Notes under the pieces: model-generated
Database searches by the model: none
What the model was told of the DNA's origin: nothing
Seen by the model: the letters and a program-made list of their open reading frames with translations, nothing else
Assembly (NCBI GenBank): GCA_965227695.1
Contig: OZ245760.1
Location: 434,001-498,000 of the forward strand
Length of the DNA stretch: 64,000 bases
Direction: 5' to 3'
From: UBA1858 sp965227695
GTDB taxonomy: Bacteria; Pseudomonadota; Gammaproteobacteria; UBA4575
Position numbers and translations under genes: made by a program
Shown: piece after piece, positions 15,644 to 24,357 of the stretch
How positions within the stretch are numbered: position 1 is the first letter of the stretch
Layout: each line of letters begins with the position of its first letter

Positions 15644-16321
15644 ATGGATTTCAAAAGTATCACGCACATCGTTTCTGCTGCAGGATTGGCATTAAGCATG
15701 TCAGCGTGTACAACAATCAACCCGTATACAGGTGAACAGCAAACCAGCAAAGCCGCGACCGGGGCGGCCATTGGCGCGGCGGCCGGGGCGGTAGTAGGAC
15801 TGATCAGTGGAGATGATGGTCGTGAAAGAAGAAAGCGCGCGCTGATTGGGGCCGGTGTCGGGGCAATTGCCGGGGGAAGCGTTGGTTACTATATGGATGT
15901 ACAGGAAGCCAAGCTGCGCCAAAAGCTGGCAGGTACGGGTGTGAGTGTGACCCGTGACGGGAATAATATTATTTTGAATATGCCAGGCCACATCACCTTT
16001 GCAGTGGACAGTGCGGATATTAGCAGTGGCTTTTATCAGGTACTGGATTCTGTCGTTCTAGTCGTGAATGAATATGATAAGACACTGATTGAAGTCATGG
16101 GCCATACTGATAGCACGGGCTCCCAGGCATATAATCAGACCTTATCCGAGAAAAGGGCACAAAGTGTCAGTGATTATTTTGTCAGCCGGGAAATCACTCC
16201 CACCCGTTTACAGCACTATGGTTATGGTGAAAATTACCCTGTTGCCGGCAATGATACTGAGCAGGGACGGGCACAAAATCGACGTGTAGAAATTGCGCTT
16301 GTTCCCTTAACGACAAGTTAA
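15644..16321 (+). CDS. YiaD-like OmpA-family lipoprotein
   Basis: A 225-residue outer-membrane lipoprotein. The ATG at 15644 is chosen because it yields a lipoprotein signal with lipobox LSMSAC, and AAGGA lies upstream. A glycine-zipper region follows (residues about 40-95, repeated GAAxG/GAxxG), then an OmpA-like peptidoglycan-binding domain (from about 120). The latter has VMGHTDSTGSQAYN and ends QNRRVEIAL. It would tether the outer membrane to peptidoglycan. The 208-bp gap before it holds no other gene that I can support. Confidence 0.9.
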   Translation: MDFKSITHIVSAAGLALSMSACTTINPYTGEQQTSKAATGAAIGAAAGAVVGLISGDDGRERRKRALIGAGVGAIAGGSVGYYMDVQEAKLRQKLAGTGVSVTRDGNNIILNMPGHITFAVDSADISSGFYQVLDSVVLVVNEYDKTLIEVMGHTDSTGSQAYNQTLSEKRAQSVSDYFVSREITPTRLQHYGYGENYPVAGNDTEQGRAQNRRVEIALVPLTTS

Positions 16322-16400
16322 ATTGCAACATATCAATACTGGTAATTGCCCGGTCCTTTTGGTTGAATGGCTGTTTTACCAGTGAAATGTCAACAATACC

Positions 16401-17015
16401 ATGTCGGATGGCACACTTTATATCGTGTCCGCACCATCGGGGGCGGGTAAAACAAGCCTGCTTAAAGCAGTTAAGCGGATAAAGCCTGCTCTAAAAGTCG
16501 CAGTATCACATACAACGCGCGCGCCAAGACCCGGAGAGATCGAGGGAGAGCACTATCATTTTATCTCGCGGCAAACATTTGAAAAGATGATAGATGCCGG
16601 TGAGTTTCTCGAATATGCACTTGTATTTGGGAATTTTTACGGAACATCGAGGAAGTCACTCAATACCCTGCTGGCACAGGGTGAGCAGGTAATACTGGAG
16701 ATTGACTGGCAGGGCGCGCAACAAGTGAGGAAATTATACCCGGATGCTGTCTCGGTGTTCATATTGCCCCCCTCAATTGCAGCACTGGAGAACAGGTTAC
16801 GCGAGCGTGCACAGGACTCACAGGACGTCATAGACGCAAGAATGGCGCAGGCAGAAGATGAGATGAGTCACTATGATGAATATCAGTACCTGATCATCAA
16901 TGATGATCTACAAGAAGCAGTCAGGGCACTTGCAGGGATTTTTTCCAGGCCAATCGCGTATAGTCCTCCGCAAGCAGATAAACTCTTCGCGGTCTTGCCC
17001 AAAGCAACAGGGTAA
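16401..17015 (+). CDS. gmk: Guanylate kinase
   Basis: A 204-residue cytoplasmic enzyme converting GMP to GDP with ATP. The P-loop is SAPSGAGKTS (residues 10-19). The GMP-binding block is SHTTRAPRPGEIEGEHYHF (36-54), and the lid and adenine regions follow in standard order. It sits directly before rpoZ and spoT, a common gammaproteobacterial order linking GTP supply with (p)ppGpp metabolism. Confidence 0.97.
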   Translation: MSDGTLYIVSAPSGAGKTSLLKAVKRIKPALKVAVSHTTRAPRPGEIEGEHYHFISRQTFEKMIDAGEFLEYALVFGNFYGTSRKSLNTLLAQGEQVILEIDWQGAQQVRKLYPDAVSVFILPPSIAALENRLRERAQDSQDVIDARMAQAEDEMSHYDEYQYLIINDDLQEAVRALAGIFSRPIAYSPPQADKLFAVLPKATG

Positions 17016-17108
17016 AAAATGCCTGTTATTCACATTGAGGTTGTAGTCTGAAGGGATTAAATCATCTACACTCTGAATATTGAATAGATGTCTAATTAGG
17101 AGAAAATA

Positions 17109-17495
17109 GTGGCGCGTGTAACAGTAGAAGATTGCCTGGAAAAAATTGATAACCGATTCAAGCTTATAATGGTCGCAAGCAAACGCGCTCGCCAAATAGC
17201 CATGGGCACCGAGCCGCTGGTAGAGTGGGAAAATGACAAGCCCACGGTCGTGGCTCTTCGCGAGATTGCGGATGAATTAATTACTGAAGATTCACTCAAG
17301 GAAACCCCATTAAACACATCCGAGGAACTTCTTTCAGAAGAGATGGGTGAGGTCGATGCACTCGCGGCTGCCCTTCAAGCTGAAATTGGTATGGAGCTGA
17401 ACCAGACACAACCCGAAGCCGAGAGCAGGGATGATAAAAATCCCGGCAACGCGGCTGAATTTGGTGCGGATGATGGTTCCGGGACGGACATCTAA
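17109..17495 (+). CDS. rpoZ: RNA polymerase omega subunit
   Basis: A GTG start at 17109 follows TTAGGAG. The protein begins MARVTVEDCLEKIDNRFKL and contains ASKRARQIAMG and KPTVVALREIADE, the invariant omega core that clamps the beta-prime subunit. At 128 residues it is longer than the E. coli protein (91), with an acidic C-terminal tail of about 45 residues rich in Glu, Asp, Ala and Asn. Omega is also part of the ppGpp-binding site on polymerase, in keeping with spoT 26 bp downstream. Confidence 0.96.
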   Translation: MARVTVEDCLEKIDNRFKLIMVASKRARQIAMGTEPLVEWENDKPTVVALREIADELITEDSLKETPLNTSEELLSEEMGEVDALAAALQAEIGMELNQTQPEAESRDDKNPGNAAEFGADDGSGTDI

Positions 17496-17521
17496 GCTAC
17501 CGGTGCAAGTGCAGTTTTTAA

Positions 17522-19711
17522 ATGGCGACGGCAACAACATCATCAACCTCAAAATCCATTTCACATTCAGTTAGTCCTTCGCGTTTTTTAATCAGCGAGT
17601 TATGTCAATTACTGGATTCCTATCTGGATCCGGCCGAAGTAAAGCATGTATACCGTGCATACCTGTTCAGCGCTGAGGCCCATGAGGGTCAGCAGCGTTT
17701 AACAGGTGAGCCTTATATATACCATCCACTGGCGGTGGCCAAGATAATGGCGGAGATGCATCTTGATTACCAGAGCATATCGGCAGCAATACTGCATGAT
17801 GTGATCGAAGATACGCCCACAGCCAAAGAACAGATCAAGGCAGAATTTGGAGAAAATGTCGCAGAGCTTGTCGATGGTGTGAGCAAGCTGACACATCTTA
17901 ATTTTTCTACTCAGGCTGAAGCCCAGGCAGAAAATTTTCGTAAAATGATGTTAGCAATGGTGCGTGATATACGCATCATAATTATCAAGCTTGCCGATCG
18001 GCTCCATAACCTAAGAACAATCGGCGTGATGCGCAGCGACAAGAAGCGGCGGATTGCAAAAGAGACACTCGATATATATGTCCCGATTGCACAACGCCTG
18101 GGTATGCACAAGATGAGGGTGGAACTTGAACACCTGGCATTTCAGGCAATGTACCCATTGCGCTATGGCGCGCTTGAAAATGCGGTTAAGAAAAGTCAGA
18201 AGAATCGCAAAAAAATTATGCGCCAGGTTGAAACATCAATTTGTGAGCAGTTGGAAAATGCCAGTATTGAAAGCCGGATATTCGGACGTGAAAAGAACTT
18301 GTATAGCATCTACAAAAAAATGCGTGCAAAAAGCATTTCTTTTTCGGAGGTATATGACGTCTATGCCATCAGGTTACTGGTTGAAGATATTGATACCTGT
18401 TACCGAACACTGGGTATTGTACATAACCTATATAAGCCGGTACCGGGAAAGTTCAAAGATTACATTGCCATACCAAAAAAGAATGGCTACCAGTCATTAC
18501 ATACAATTCTTTTTGGACCCAAGGGCGTAATTGTTGAAGTGCAAATTCGCACCGAGGAAATGGATGTCATTGCTGAGACTGGTGTTGCCGCCCACTGGAT
18601 ATACAAAAGTGAAGAGGCGCAACCCGGTTCAATTAGTGCACATTCAAGTACACGAAAGTGGATCGCTGAAATAATGGAAATTCAGCAAAAGACAAAGACG
18701 TCAATTGAATTTTTAGAAAGTGTTAAAGTCGATCTGTTCCCTGATGAGATTTATGTTTTTACACCCGCAGGTGATATCATTGTATTACCAAGAGGAAGTT
18801 CCGCCGTGGATTTTGCATATGCAGTGCACTCTGATCTTGGTAATACCTGCATTGCAGCAAAAATAGATCGAAGAATCTCACCCATAAGTACGCGCCTGGA
18901 AAATGGACAAACAATTGAGGTGATATCTACATCTACAGCACGGCCTAAGCCGAGCTGGTTAAAATTTGTCGTTACCAATAAGGCAAGGGTTAACATTCGT
19001 CATTATCTGAAGAACCTGCAAAGAGAAGAAGCGATTAAATTAGGGGAGCGGTTATTTAAGAAGTCATTCTCCAGTTACAATCGCTCTTTTGAAGATGTAA
19101 GTAAGAAGGATATTGATCAACTTTTGCAAACCGTCAAACTGGACTCGCTGGAGGATATGTATGCAGAAATCGGTCTGGGAGAGCGAGTCGCCGAACTGAT
19201 GATACAAAACCTTCTTGGGATAGAAGGTGTTAAACCCAGGCGAATAAAATTGCGCTCAACAAAGAAAACGCCTTTGGCAATCCGGGGAACTGAAGGTGTC
19301 GTGGTCAATTTTGGGAAATGCTGTAATCCGATTCCCGGGGATCAGATCATTGGTATTATGACTTCAGGTAAAGGGCTGGTTATACACCGGGAAGTTTGTC
19401 GTAATATTGATCGCAAAAACGCCTTCAAAGACAAGTGGGTAACAGTGTCATGGGCTGAAGACCTGGAGCAGGACTTTGTAGCAAAAGTGCGAGTGGAAAC
19501 GATAAATCAGCGTGGTGTGTTAGCCACACTGGCAGCACGAATTGCAGATGCCGGATCAAATATTGATGATATCGTATTCGAAGACAAAGATGACAAGAGT
19601 ACAACCATCACATTTGCAATAGGTGTGCGAAGTCGAAAACAGCTGGCAACCATTATCAGGACGCTACGTACTAATCCTAATGTTCTCAAGGCAGTACGAA
19701 TGCGTGCATAA
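17522..19711 (+). CDS. spoT: Bifunctional (p)ppGpp synthetase/hydrolase SpoT
   Basis: A 729-residue RelA/SpoT homologue. The HD hydrolase domain is intact (YHPLAVAKI, AILHDVIEDT, KLADRLHNLRT in residues 65-165), which separates it from RelA. The synthetase domain follows (GREKNLYSIYKKM, YDVYAIRLLV, KDYIAIPKKNGYQSLH, EVQIRTEEMD). A TGS domain (from about 405), a CC/zinc-finger-like region with GKCCNPIPGD and a C-terminal ACT domain complete the regulatory half. It sets (p)ppGpp levels in response to starvation. Confidence 0.97.
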   Translation: MATATTSSTSKSISHSVSPSRFLISELCQLLDSYLDPAEVKHVYRAYLFSAEAHEGQQRLTGEPYIYHPLAVAKIMAEMHLDYQSISAAILHDVIEDTPTAKEQIKAEFGENVAELVDGVSKLTHLNFSTQAEAQAENFRKMMLAMVRDIRIIIIKLADRLHNLRTIGVMRSDKKRRIAKETLDIYVPIAQRLGMHKMRVELEHLAFQAMYPLRYGALENAVKKSQKNRKKIMRQVETSICEQLENASIESRIFGREKNLYSIYKKMRAKSISFSEVYDVYAIRLLVEDIDTCYRTLGIVHNLYKPVPGKFKDYIAIPKKNGYQSLHTILFGPKGVIVEVQIRTEEMDVIAETGVAAHWIYKSEEAQPGSISAHSSTRKWIAEIMEIQQKTKTSIEFLESVKVDLFPDEIYVFTPAGDIIVLPRGSSAVDFAYAVHSDLGNTCIAAKIDRRISPISTRLENGQTIEVISTSTARPKPSWLKFVVTNKARVNIRHYLKNLQREEAIKLGERLFKKSFSSYNRSFEDVSKKDIDQLLQTVKLDSLEDMYAEIGLGERVAELMIQNLLGIEGVKPRRIKLRSTKKTPLAIRGTEGVVVNFGKCCNPIPGDQIIGIMTSGKGLVIHREVCRNIDRKNAFKDKWVTVSWAEDLEQDFVAKVRVETINQRGVLATLAARIADAGSNIDDIVFEDKDDKSTTITFAIGVRSRKQLATIIRTLRTNPNVLKAVRMRA

Positions 19712-19761
19712 AATATTTCACTTATTAGTATTAAACTGCCAACATTTCAGGAGTAATTATT

Positions 19762-20142
19762 ATGGTTAAAACGATCATTGCGACCGATCGTGCACCCAAA
19801 GCAATTGGAACCTATTCTCAAGCGGTAAAGGTCGGCACAACCGTTTATATGTCCGGTCAAATACCATTAGTGCCCTCTACCATGGAACTGGTGGAGGGTG
19901 GGACTGAAAATCAGATCAAACAAGTATTCGATAATTTAACAGCGGTGGCAGAAGCGGCGGGTGGTTCACTTGATAACATTGTAAAACTGAATATATACCT
20001 GACAGACCTTGCCTGCTTTGCCAAGGTAAATGAAATCATGGCTTCTTACCTGAAAGAACCTTACCCTGCGCGAGCCGCAATTGGTGTCGCATCATTGCCC
20101 AAAGGTGCAGAAGTGGAAATGGATGCCGTGCTTGAACTTTAA
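19762..20142 (+). CDS. ridA: Reactive enamine/imine deaminase RidA
   Basis: A 126-residue YjgF/YER057c/UK114 protein. AIGTYSQAVKVG near residue 14, MSGQIPLVP near 31 and the C-terminal RAAIGVASLPKGAEVEMDAV with the catalytic Arg near 105 are all present. RidA hydrolyses 2-aminoacrylate released by PLP enzymes. It lies between spoT and recG, a known neighbour arrangement. Confidence 0.96.
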   Translation: MVKTIIATDRAPKAIGTYSQAVKVGTTVYMSGQIPLVPSTMELVEGGTENQIKQVFDNLTAVAEAAGGSLDNIVKLNIYLTDLACFAKVNEIMASYLKEPYPARAAIGVASLPKGAEVEMDAVLEL

Positions 20143-20243
20143 TTTAATTCCAGTTCTTGTAATAGTCTTTATCGCATCAATCTAATCAAATGTATATGTT
20201 GCAGGATTAGTCTTGATACGCTGTGTGACGGGTAATAAATAGC

Positions 20244-22328
20244 GTGAGTGAACTGGAGTGTCTTTCTGGCATAACGCCTAAAACTGTTGAAAATCTGGCA
20301 AAGCTTAATATCCACTCAATTTATGATTTGCTGTTTCACCTGCCTCTGCGTTATATCGACCGCACACAGATCACCAGCATTGCAGATATTGAATTTAACA
20401 GGGAAGTACAGGTAATTGGGCGTGTCCATCATGCCGCGGTGGTATACGGACGTCGTCGCATGATGACAGCCACACTAGTCGACGATACAGGCGAACTGTC
20501 GCTGAGGTTTTTTCATTTTAGCCAGTATCAGTTAAAGGCCTTGTCTGATGGTAAACGGCTGTTGTGTTTTGGCGAACCTCGCCGTTCCAAAAACAGGGTT
20601 GAAATGATTCATCCACAATATCGTGTGCTGGAAGAACATGAAGAAATCTGCCTGTCAGATCATCTTGAGCCGGTTTACCCGACAACAAAAGGGCTCCAGC
20701 AGAAACGCTTGCAAAAGATTATACACAGCGCATTGGTATGGGCAAAAAAAAATCATCCTGATTTTGTTGATGTGACACAGGGTATCCCGCTGGAAAATAA
20801 ACCGAGCCTGTGGCAAACCGAAACCCCGATGTTAACCATGTTAAAAGAAGTTCACATGCCTCATTTGGATACTGATAAACAGGCTTTAATTCAAAGGAAG
20901 CACCCTGCGCAAATACGTCTTGCGTTCGATGAACTACTGGCTCATCACTTAAGCGTAATGAAGGTGCGTCTACTTGCTGATCGCAGGCATGGGCATCGAC
21001 TATTAGCCAATCACAGACTGGTTACCCCTTTTATAAATAACCTCGGTTTTGAGTTGACTGGCGCCCAAAAAAGAGTGCTGGAGGAAATCAAAAAAGACTT
21101 AAACTCAAAGACCCCTATGATGCGCCTGGTGCAGGGTGATGTCGGTAGCGGAAAAACCGTGATCGCGATCGTCGCTTGTTTATATGCAGTAGAAAATGAT
21201 TGTCAGGCGGCTGTAATGGCACCTACAGAGTTGCTGGCAGAGCAACATTACCATTATTTTAGCAGGCACTTGCTACCTCTCGGGCTACAGGTTGCATGGC
21301 TCTCTTCAGGCATGACTGCGGCTAACAGAAAGAAAATGCTTGAGTTAATAGCCACGGGTAGCGCAACTGTAGTGGTGGGAACTCATGCGTTATTTCAGGA
21401 TGAAGTTGTCTTTAAGAATCTTGCCTTATGTGTAACAGATGAACAGCATCGATTTGGTGTTCAGCAGCGCCTGCAACTCAGTCATAAAGGCTTGCTGGGT
21501 AAAGTTTTTCCACATCAATTATTCATGACGGCGACCCCAATACCGCGCACCTTGGCAATGAGTATGTATGCTCATTTGGATTATTCTGTTATTGATGAGT
21601 TACCTCCAGGGCGCAAGCCAGTGACAACGGTGGCGATTGCAGATACACGCAGAGACGAAGTAATCAGCAGGATAAAGCTGGCATGCAGCAATGGTGCACA
21701 GGCATACTGGGTGTGCAGTCTGATCGAGGAATCAGACACACTGCAAAGTCAGGCTGCCAGTGAAACATATGCTCACTTAAGAAAAGAACTCGATGCTCTC
21801 AAGATTGGCATGTTACATGGGCGAATGAAGAGTCAGGAAAAAGAGCAAGTTATGAAGAGTTTTATTAATCACCAGCTTGACGTACTTGTCGCGACAACAG
21901 TCATAGAAGTCGGTGTCGATGTGCAGAACGCAAGTCTTATGATTATTGAAAATGCTGAGCGCTTTGGGCTTGCGCAACTGCATCAATTACGGGGCCGTGT
22001 GGGACGTGGTGAAAAACAAAGTTGTTGCCTGTTACTGTATAAAGCCCCCCTGGGAGAGGTGGCTAAAAAACGCATTGATGCATTACGCCACACAACAGAC
22101 GGATTTGAACTTGCTCGTGTTGATCTTGAACTCAGAGGGCCGGGTGAAGTGTTGGGTACCAGGCAGTCAGGAGATATGCAGTTGCGGATTGCCAACCTGT
22201 CACGAGACATGTATTTATTGCCGGATGTGCAAAAGACTGCCCGTTGGCTGATTAAGCATCACCCGGAGAGGATTGATACCGTTGTCAGGCGCTGGATGGG
22301 GAAATCGTTAGATTACGCGAATGCATAA
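20244..22328 (+). CDS. recG: ATP-dependent DNA helicase RecG
   Basis: A GTG start at 20244 gives MSELECLSGITPKTVENL. The 694-residue protein has the N-terminal wedge/OB domain (residues 1-180, with PLRYIDRT). It is followed by superfamily-2 motifs: Walker A GDVGSGKTVIA, APTELLAEQH, VGTHALFQ, DEQHRFGVQQR (DEQH box), MTATPIPRTL, TTVIEVGVDVQNA and QLHQLRGRVGRG. It remodels stalled replication forks and branch-migrates Holliday junctions. Confidence 0.97.
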   Translation: MSELECLSGITPKTVENLAKLNIHSIYDLLFHLPLRYIDRTQITSIADIEFNREVQVIGRVHHAAVVYGRRRMMTATLVDDTGELSLRFFHFSQYQLKALSDGKRLLCFGEPRRSKNRVEMIHPQYRVLEEHEEICLSDHLEPVYPTTKGLQQKRLQKIIHSALVWAKKNHPDFVDVTQGIPLENKPSLWQTETPMLTMLKEVHMPHLDTDKQALIQRKHPAQIRLAFDELLAHHLSVMKVRLLADRRHGHRLLANHRLVTPFINNLGFELTGAQKRVLEEIKKDLNSKTPMMRLVQGDVGSGKTVIAIVACLYAVENDCQAAVMAPTELLAEQHYHYFSRHLLPLGLQVAWLSSGMTAANRKKMLELIATGSATVVVGTHALFQDEVVFKNLALCVTDEQHRFGVQQRLQLSHKGLLGKVFPHQLFMTATPIPRTLAMSMYAHLDYSVIDELPPGRKPVTTVAIADTRRDEVISRIKLACSNGAQAYWVCSLIEESDTLQSQAASETYAHLRKELDALKIGMLHGRMKSQEKEQVMKSFINHQLDVLVATTVIEVGVDVQNASLMIIENAERFGLAQLHQLRGRVGRGEKQSCCLLLYKAPLGEVAKKRIDALRHTTDGFELARVDLELRGPGEVLGTRQSGDMQLRIANLSRDMYLLPDVQKTARWLIKHHPERIDTVVRRWMGKSLDYANA

Positions 22329-22377
22329 GCCGGATGTATCTGTAATATCGTGGCCAGCCAGACGAAGTAAAGAAAAT

Positions 22378-22665
22378 CTAGCCTGTTAGTGTGCCAATGA
22401 CCATTACACCAGCAAGCATAATGCTAAGCAGAAAACCAAGTAACATGACGATTTTGCTTGCAAGCCCGGACTCCCGCTTGATGATTTGCACGACGCCCAG
22501 GATGGTGCCAAGTAATGCCAGTAGCAGGGCACCCCAGTAAAGCATCCCAAAACAGGTTGACTCGCATAGCCGGCCGTCAAAAGGGCCGAGTAACATGCTA
22601 TACACAAGATAGACGGAGAGGCCCCATCCCAGAACGATTAACCCGTTAGCCGTAACTGTATTCAT
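22378..22665 (-). CDS. Small membrane protein of unknown function
   Basis: A 95-residue protein with about three hydrophobic helices (GLIVLGWGLSVYLVYSML; GMLYWGALLLALLGTILGV; KIVMLLGFLLSIMLAGVMV). I chose the ATG at 22665; a TTG at 22692 would overlap the upstream transporter gene by 22 nt. It follows that gene by 5 bp and is probably coupled to it. Cys residues in CESTC could bind metal or form a disulfide. It converges on recG. No family recognised. Confidence 0.7.
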   Translation of the reverse strand: MNTVTANGLIVLGWGLSVYLVYSMLLGPFDGRLCESTCFGMLYWGALLLALLGTILGVVQIIKRESGLASKIVMLLGFLLSIMLAGVMVIGTLTG

Positions 22666-22670
22666 AGTAA

Positions 22671-23576
22671 TTAATGTTTGTATTTTGACCAATAACTGGC
22701 TGCCAGTGCCCCGGTGATATTATGAATGACTGAGAACAGTGCGCCAGGCAATGCGCTAGCCGGTCCGAAGAATTTTACAGCGAGTGCTACAGCGAGTCCA
22801 GAGTTTTGCATGCCGACCTCAATGGCAATTGTCCGGCTTAGCACAGAGTTTCTGGTCACGATCAACGTAACAAGATATCCAGCAACAAGGCCGCATAGGT
22901 TATGTGCTATTACCAAAAGAGCAAGAATAAAACTCAATTCTAATAAGTTATCTGCATTCAGAGCGATAATTACTGCAATAATGAAACAGATAATCAAAAT
23001 TGACAGATCGGCACCTATTATTTGTACAGGTCGTATCAGTTTAGGTACAAAATGATGCAAGGCGACACCGATTGAAACCGGAAGTATGACAATATACAAA
23101 ATGCTGAGCATAATTCCGTTAATCGGAACATCAACCGTGTGACTTAGATATGCGTAGGCAAGCAAAGGTGTCATGACTATCGCGATAAAAGTGCTTATGG
23201 TGGTGATAGTAATTGAGAGCGCGACATCGCCCTTGCTTAAGTAGCAAATAACATTGGAGGCAGTGCCGCCCGGAACGCTGCCAACCAGAACCATGCCTGC
23301 AGTCAGTGCTGTCGTTAACCCGGCCCATGCGCTTAATTGCCATGCCATAAAAGGCATCAGGCCATACTGAAGTAACAGTGCAAGTAGAATAAGTGGATAT
23401 TGCTGCAGGGACCTGGTGAAGTGGTGAACTTTTAACGAGGCACCCATGCAGAACATGATGGCACCTAAAAGATATACAATTAAAAACTTCTGCTTTGCTA
23501 ACCAGTCGGGCCAGATATAGGCAACAATACAAGCAAAAATAGCAATAACAGGAAAATAGCGTTGCAAGGAAGACAT
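22671..23576 (-). CDS. Bile acid:sodium symporter (BASS) family transporter
   Basis: A 301-residue protein with about nine to ten transmembrane segments. The BASS crossing motifs are visible: VGSVPGGTASNVICYLSKGDVALS near residues 97-120 and IEVGMQNSGLAVALA near 254-268. The family moves organic anions (bile acids in animals; pyruvate, pantoate or glucosinolate precursors elsewhere) with sodium. The substrate here is unknown. It abuts a Rieske ferredoxin gene with no gap, a grouping that may point to an aromatic or organic acid substrate, but this is inference. Confidence 0.9.
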   Translation of the reverse strand: MSSLQRYFPVIAIFACIVAYIWPDWLAKQKFLIVYLLGAIMFCMGASLKVHHFTRSLQQYPLILLALLLQYGLMPFMAWQLSAWAGLTTALTAGMVLVGSVPGGTASNVICYLSKGDVALSITITTISTFIAIVMTPLLAYAYLSHTVDVPINGIMLSILYIVILPVSIGVALHHFVPKLIRPVQIIGADLSILIICFIIAVIIALNADNLLELSFILALLVIAHNLCGLVAGYLVTLIVTRNSVLSRTIAIEVGMQNSGLAVALAVKFFGPASALPGALFSVIHNITGALAASYWSKYKH

Positions 23577-23912
23577 TTAAAAAACTGCAAATATAATATT
23601 ATTGTCAATTTCAATTTCAATCTGCTCCAGATATTTGCCATGACATGGACCGTAAACACAGTGACCGCTGTCAATCTCGAATAAAGCGCCATGATTGGTG
23701 CACTGTATAAATTCCTGATCGTTACTTAGGAATATATCCGGTAGCCAGTTTAAAGGCGCGGAATTATGTGGGCAGCTATTGTGGTATGCTCTTAATATAT
23801 TGTCACTGCGCACCAGGAATAAACTGTAGCTCATGGAATTGAGTGATACTTCATAACCACGTGAATCTATGCGATTGAGATCTTCAATGTGGCATAATTT
23901 GATTCGGGCCAT
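23577..23912 (-). CDS. Rieske-type [2Fe-2S] ferredoxin
   Basis: A 111-residue soluble Rieske protein. Cluster ligands are CPH near residues 47-49 (SCPHNSAPLNW) and CTNH near 72-75 (QCTNHGALF). The segment GHCVYGPCHGKYLEQIEI is the third conserved stretch. It is the size of stand-alone ferredoxins that feed electrons to oxygenases. No oxygenase gene is adjacent. Its start lies only 22 bp from the divergent SnoaL-like gene, so the promoters must overlap coding sequence. Confidence 0.9.
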   Translation of the reverse strand: MARIKLCHIEDLNRIDSRGYEVSLNSMSYSLFLVRSDNILRAYHNSCPHNSAPLNWLPDIFLSNDQEFIQCTNHGALFEIDSGHCVYGPCHGKYLEQIEIEIDNNIIFAVF

Positions 23913-23934
23913 ACAATTACTAAATAATATTAAA

Positions 23935-24342
23935 ATGAAACATACTGATTCGTTACAGGTGGAAGAGTTATTTTATCAGGCTTTTCAGCATCAAAATATC
24001 GGCTTAATGAAGGATGTCTGGAGTAACACAGGTGAAGTGGTATGTATTCATCCTAATACCCAACGTATTTGCGGATATCAACCAATTATTGCGAGTTGGG
24101 AAAAAATATTTGCCGCGCAGGATAATATTTCTATTTCGATTAACGAGCCAGTATATCGACTGACGCAGGATGCCGCGATTCATCAGGTTAAAGAAGAGCT
24201 GTATATAGACGCGCAGACGGTAGTGACTGTACTGGCTACCAATGTTTATCAGCAGACACAGGATGGCTGGAAAATGATTGTTCACCATGCCAGCCCCGCT
24301 TTAAATGTTCCTGGATTTAAAACCACATCAAAAATACATTAA
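23935..24342 (+). CDS. SnoaL/NTF2-like protein
   Basis: A 135-residue protein starting MKHTDSLQVEELFYQAF at the ATG at 23935. The pattern is that of the DUF4440/SnoaL-like fold: an N-terminal helix pair, WSNTGEVVCIHP, GYQPIIASWEKIF and the C-terminal QQTQDGWKMIVHHASP. Similar small proteins are found beside redox or stress genes. The reaction, if any, is unknown. It converges on the antiporter operon, ending 15 bp before that operon's last stop. Confidence 0.82.
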   Translation: MKHTDSLQVEELFYQAFQHQNIGLMKDVWSNTGEVVCIHPNTQRICGYQPIIASWEKIFAAQDNISISINEPVYRLTQDAAIHQVKEELYIDAQTVVTVLATNVYQQTQDGWKMIVHHASPALNVPGFKTTSKIH

Positions 24343-24357
24343 GTGCACATGTGTCTG

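Noticed and set aside
15469..15771. 100-codon minus-strand frame over the start of the lipoprotein gene
   Set aside because: It overlaps the start of the well-supported YiaD-like gene antisense and has no family signature.
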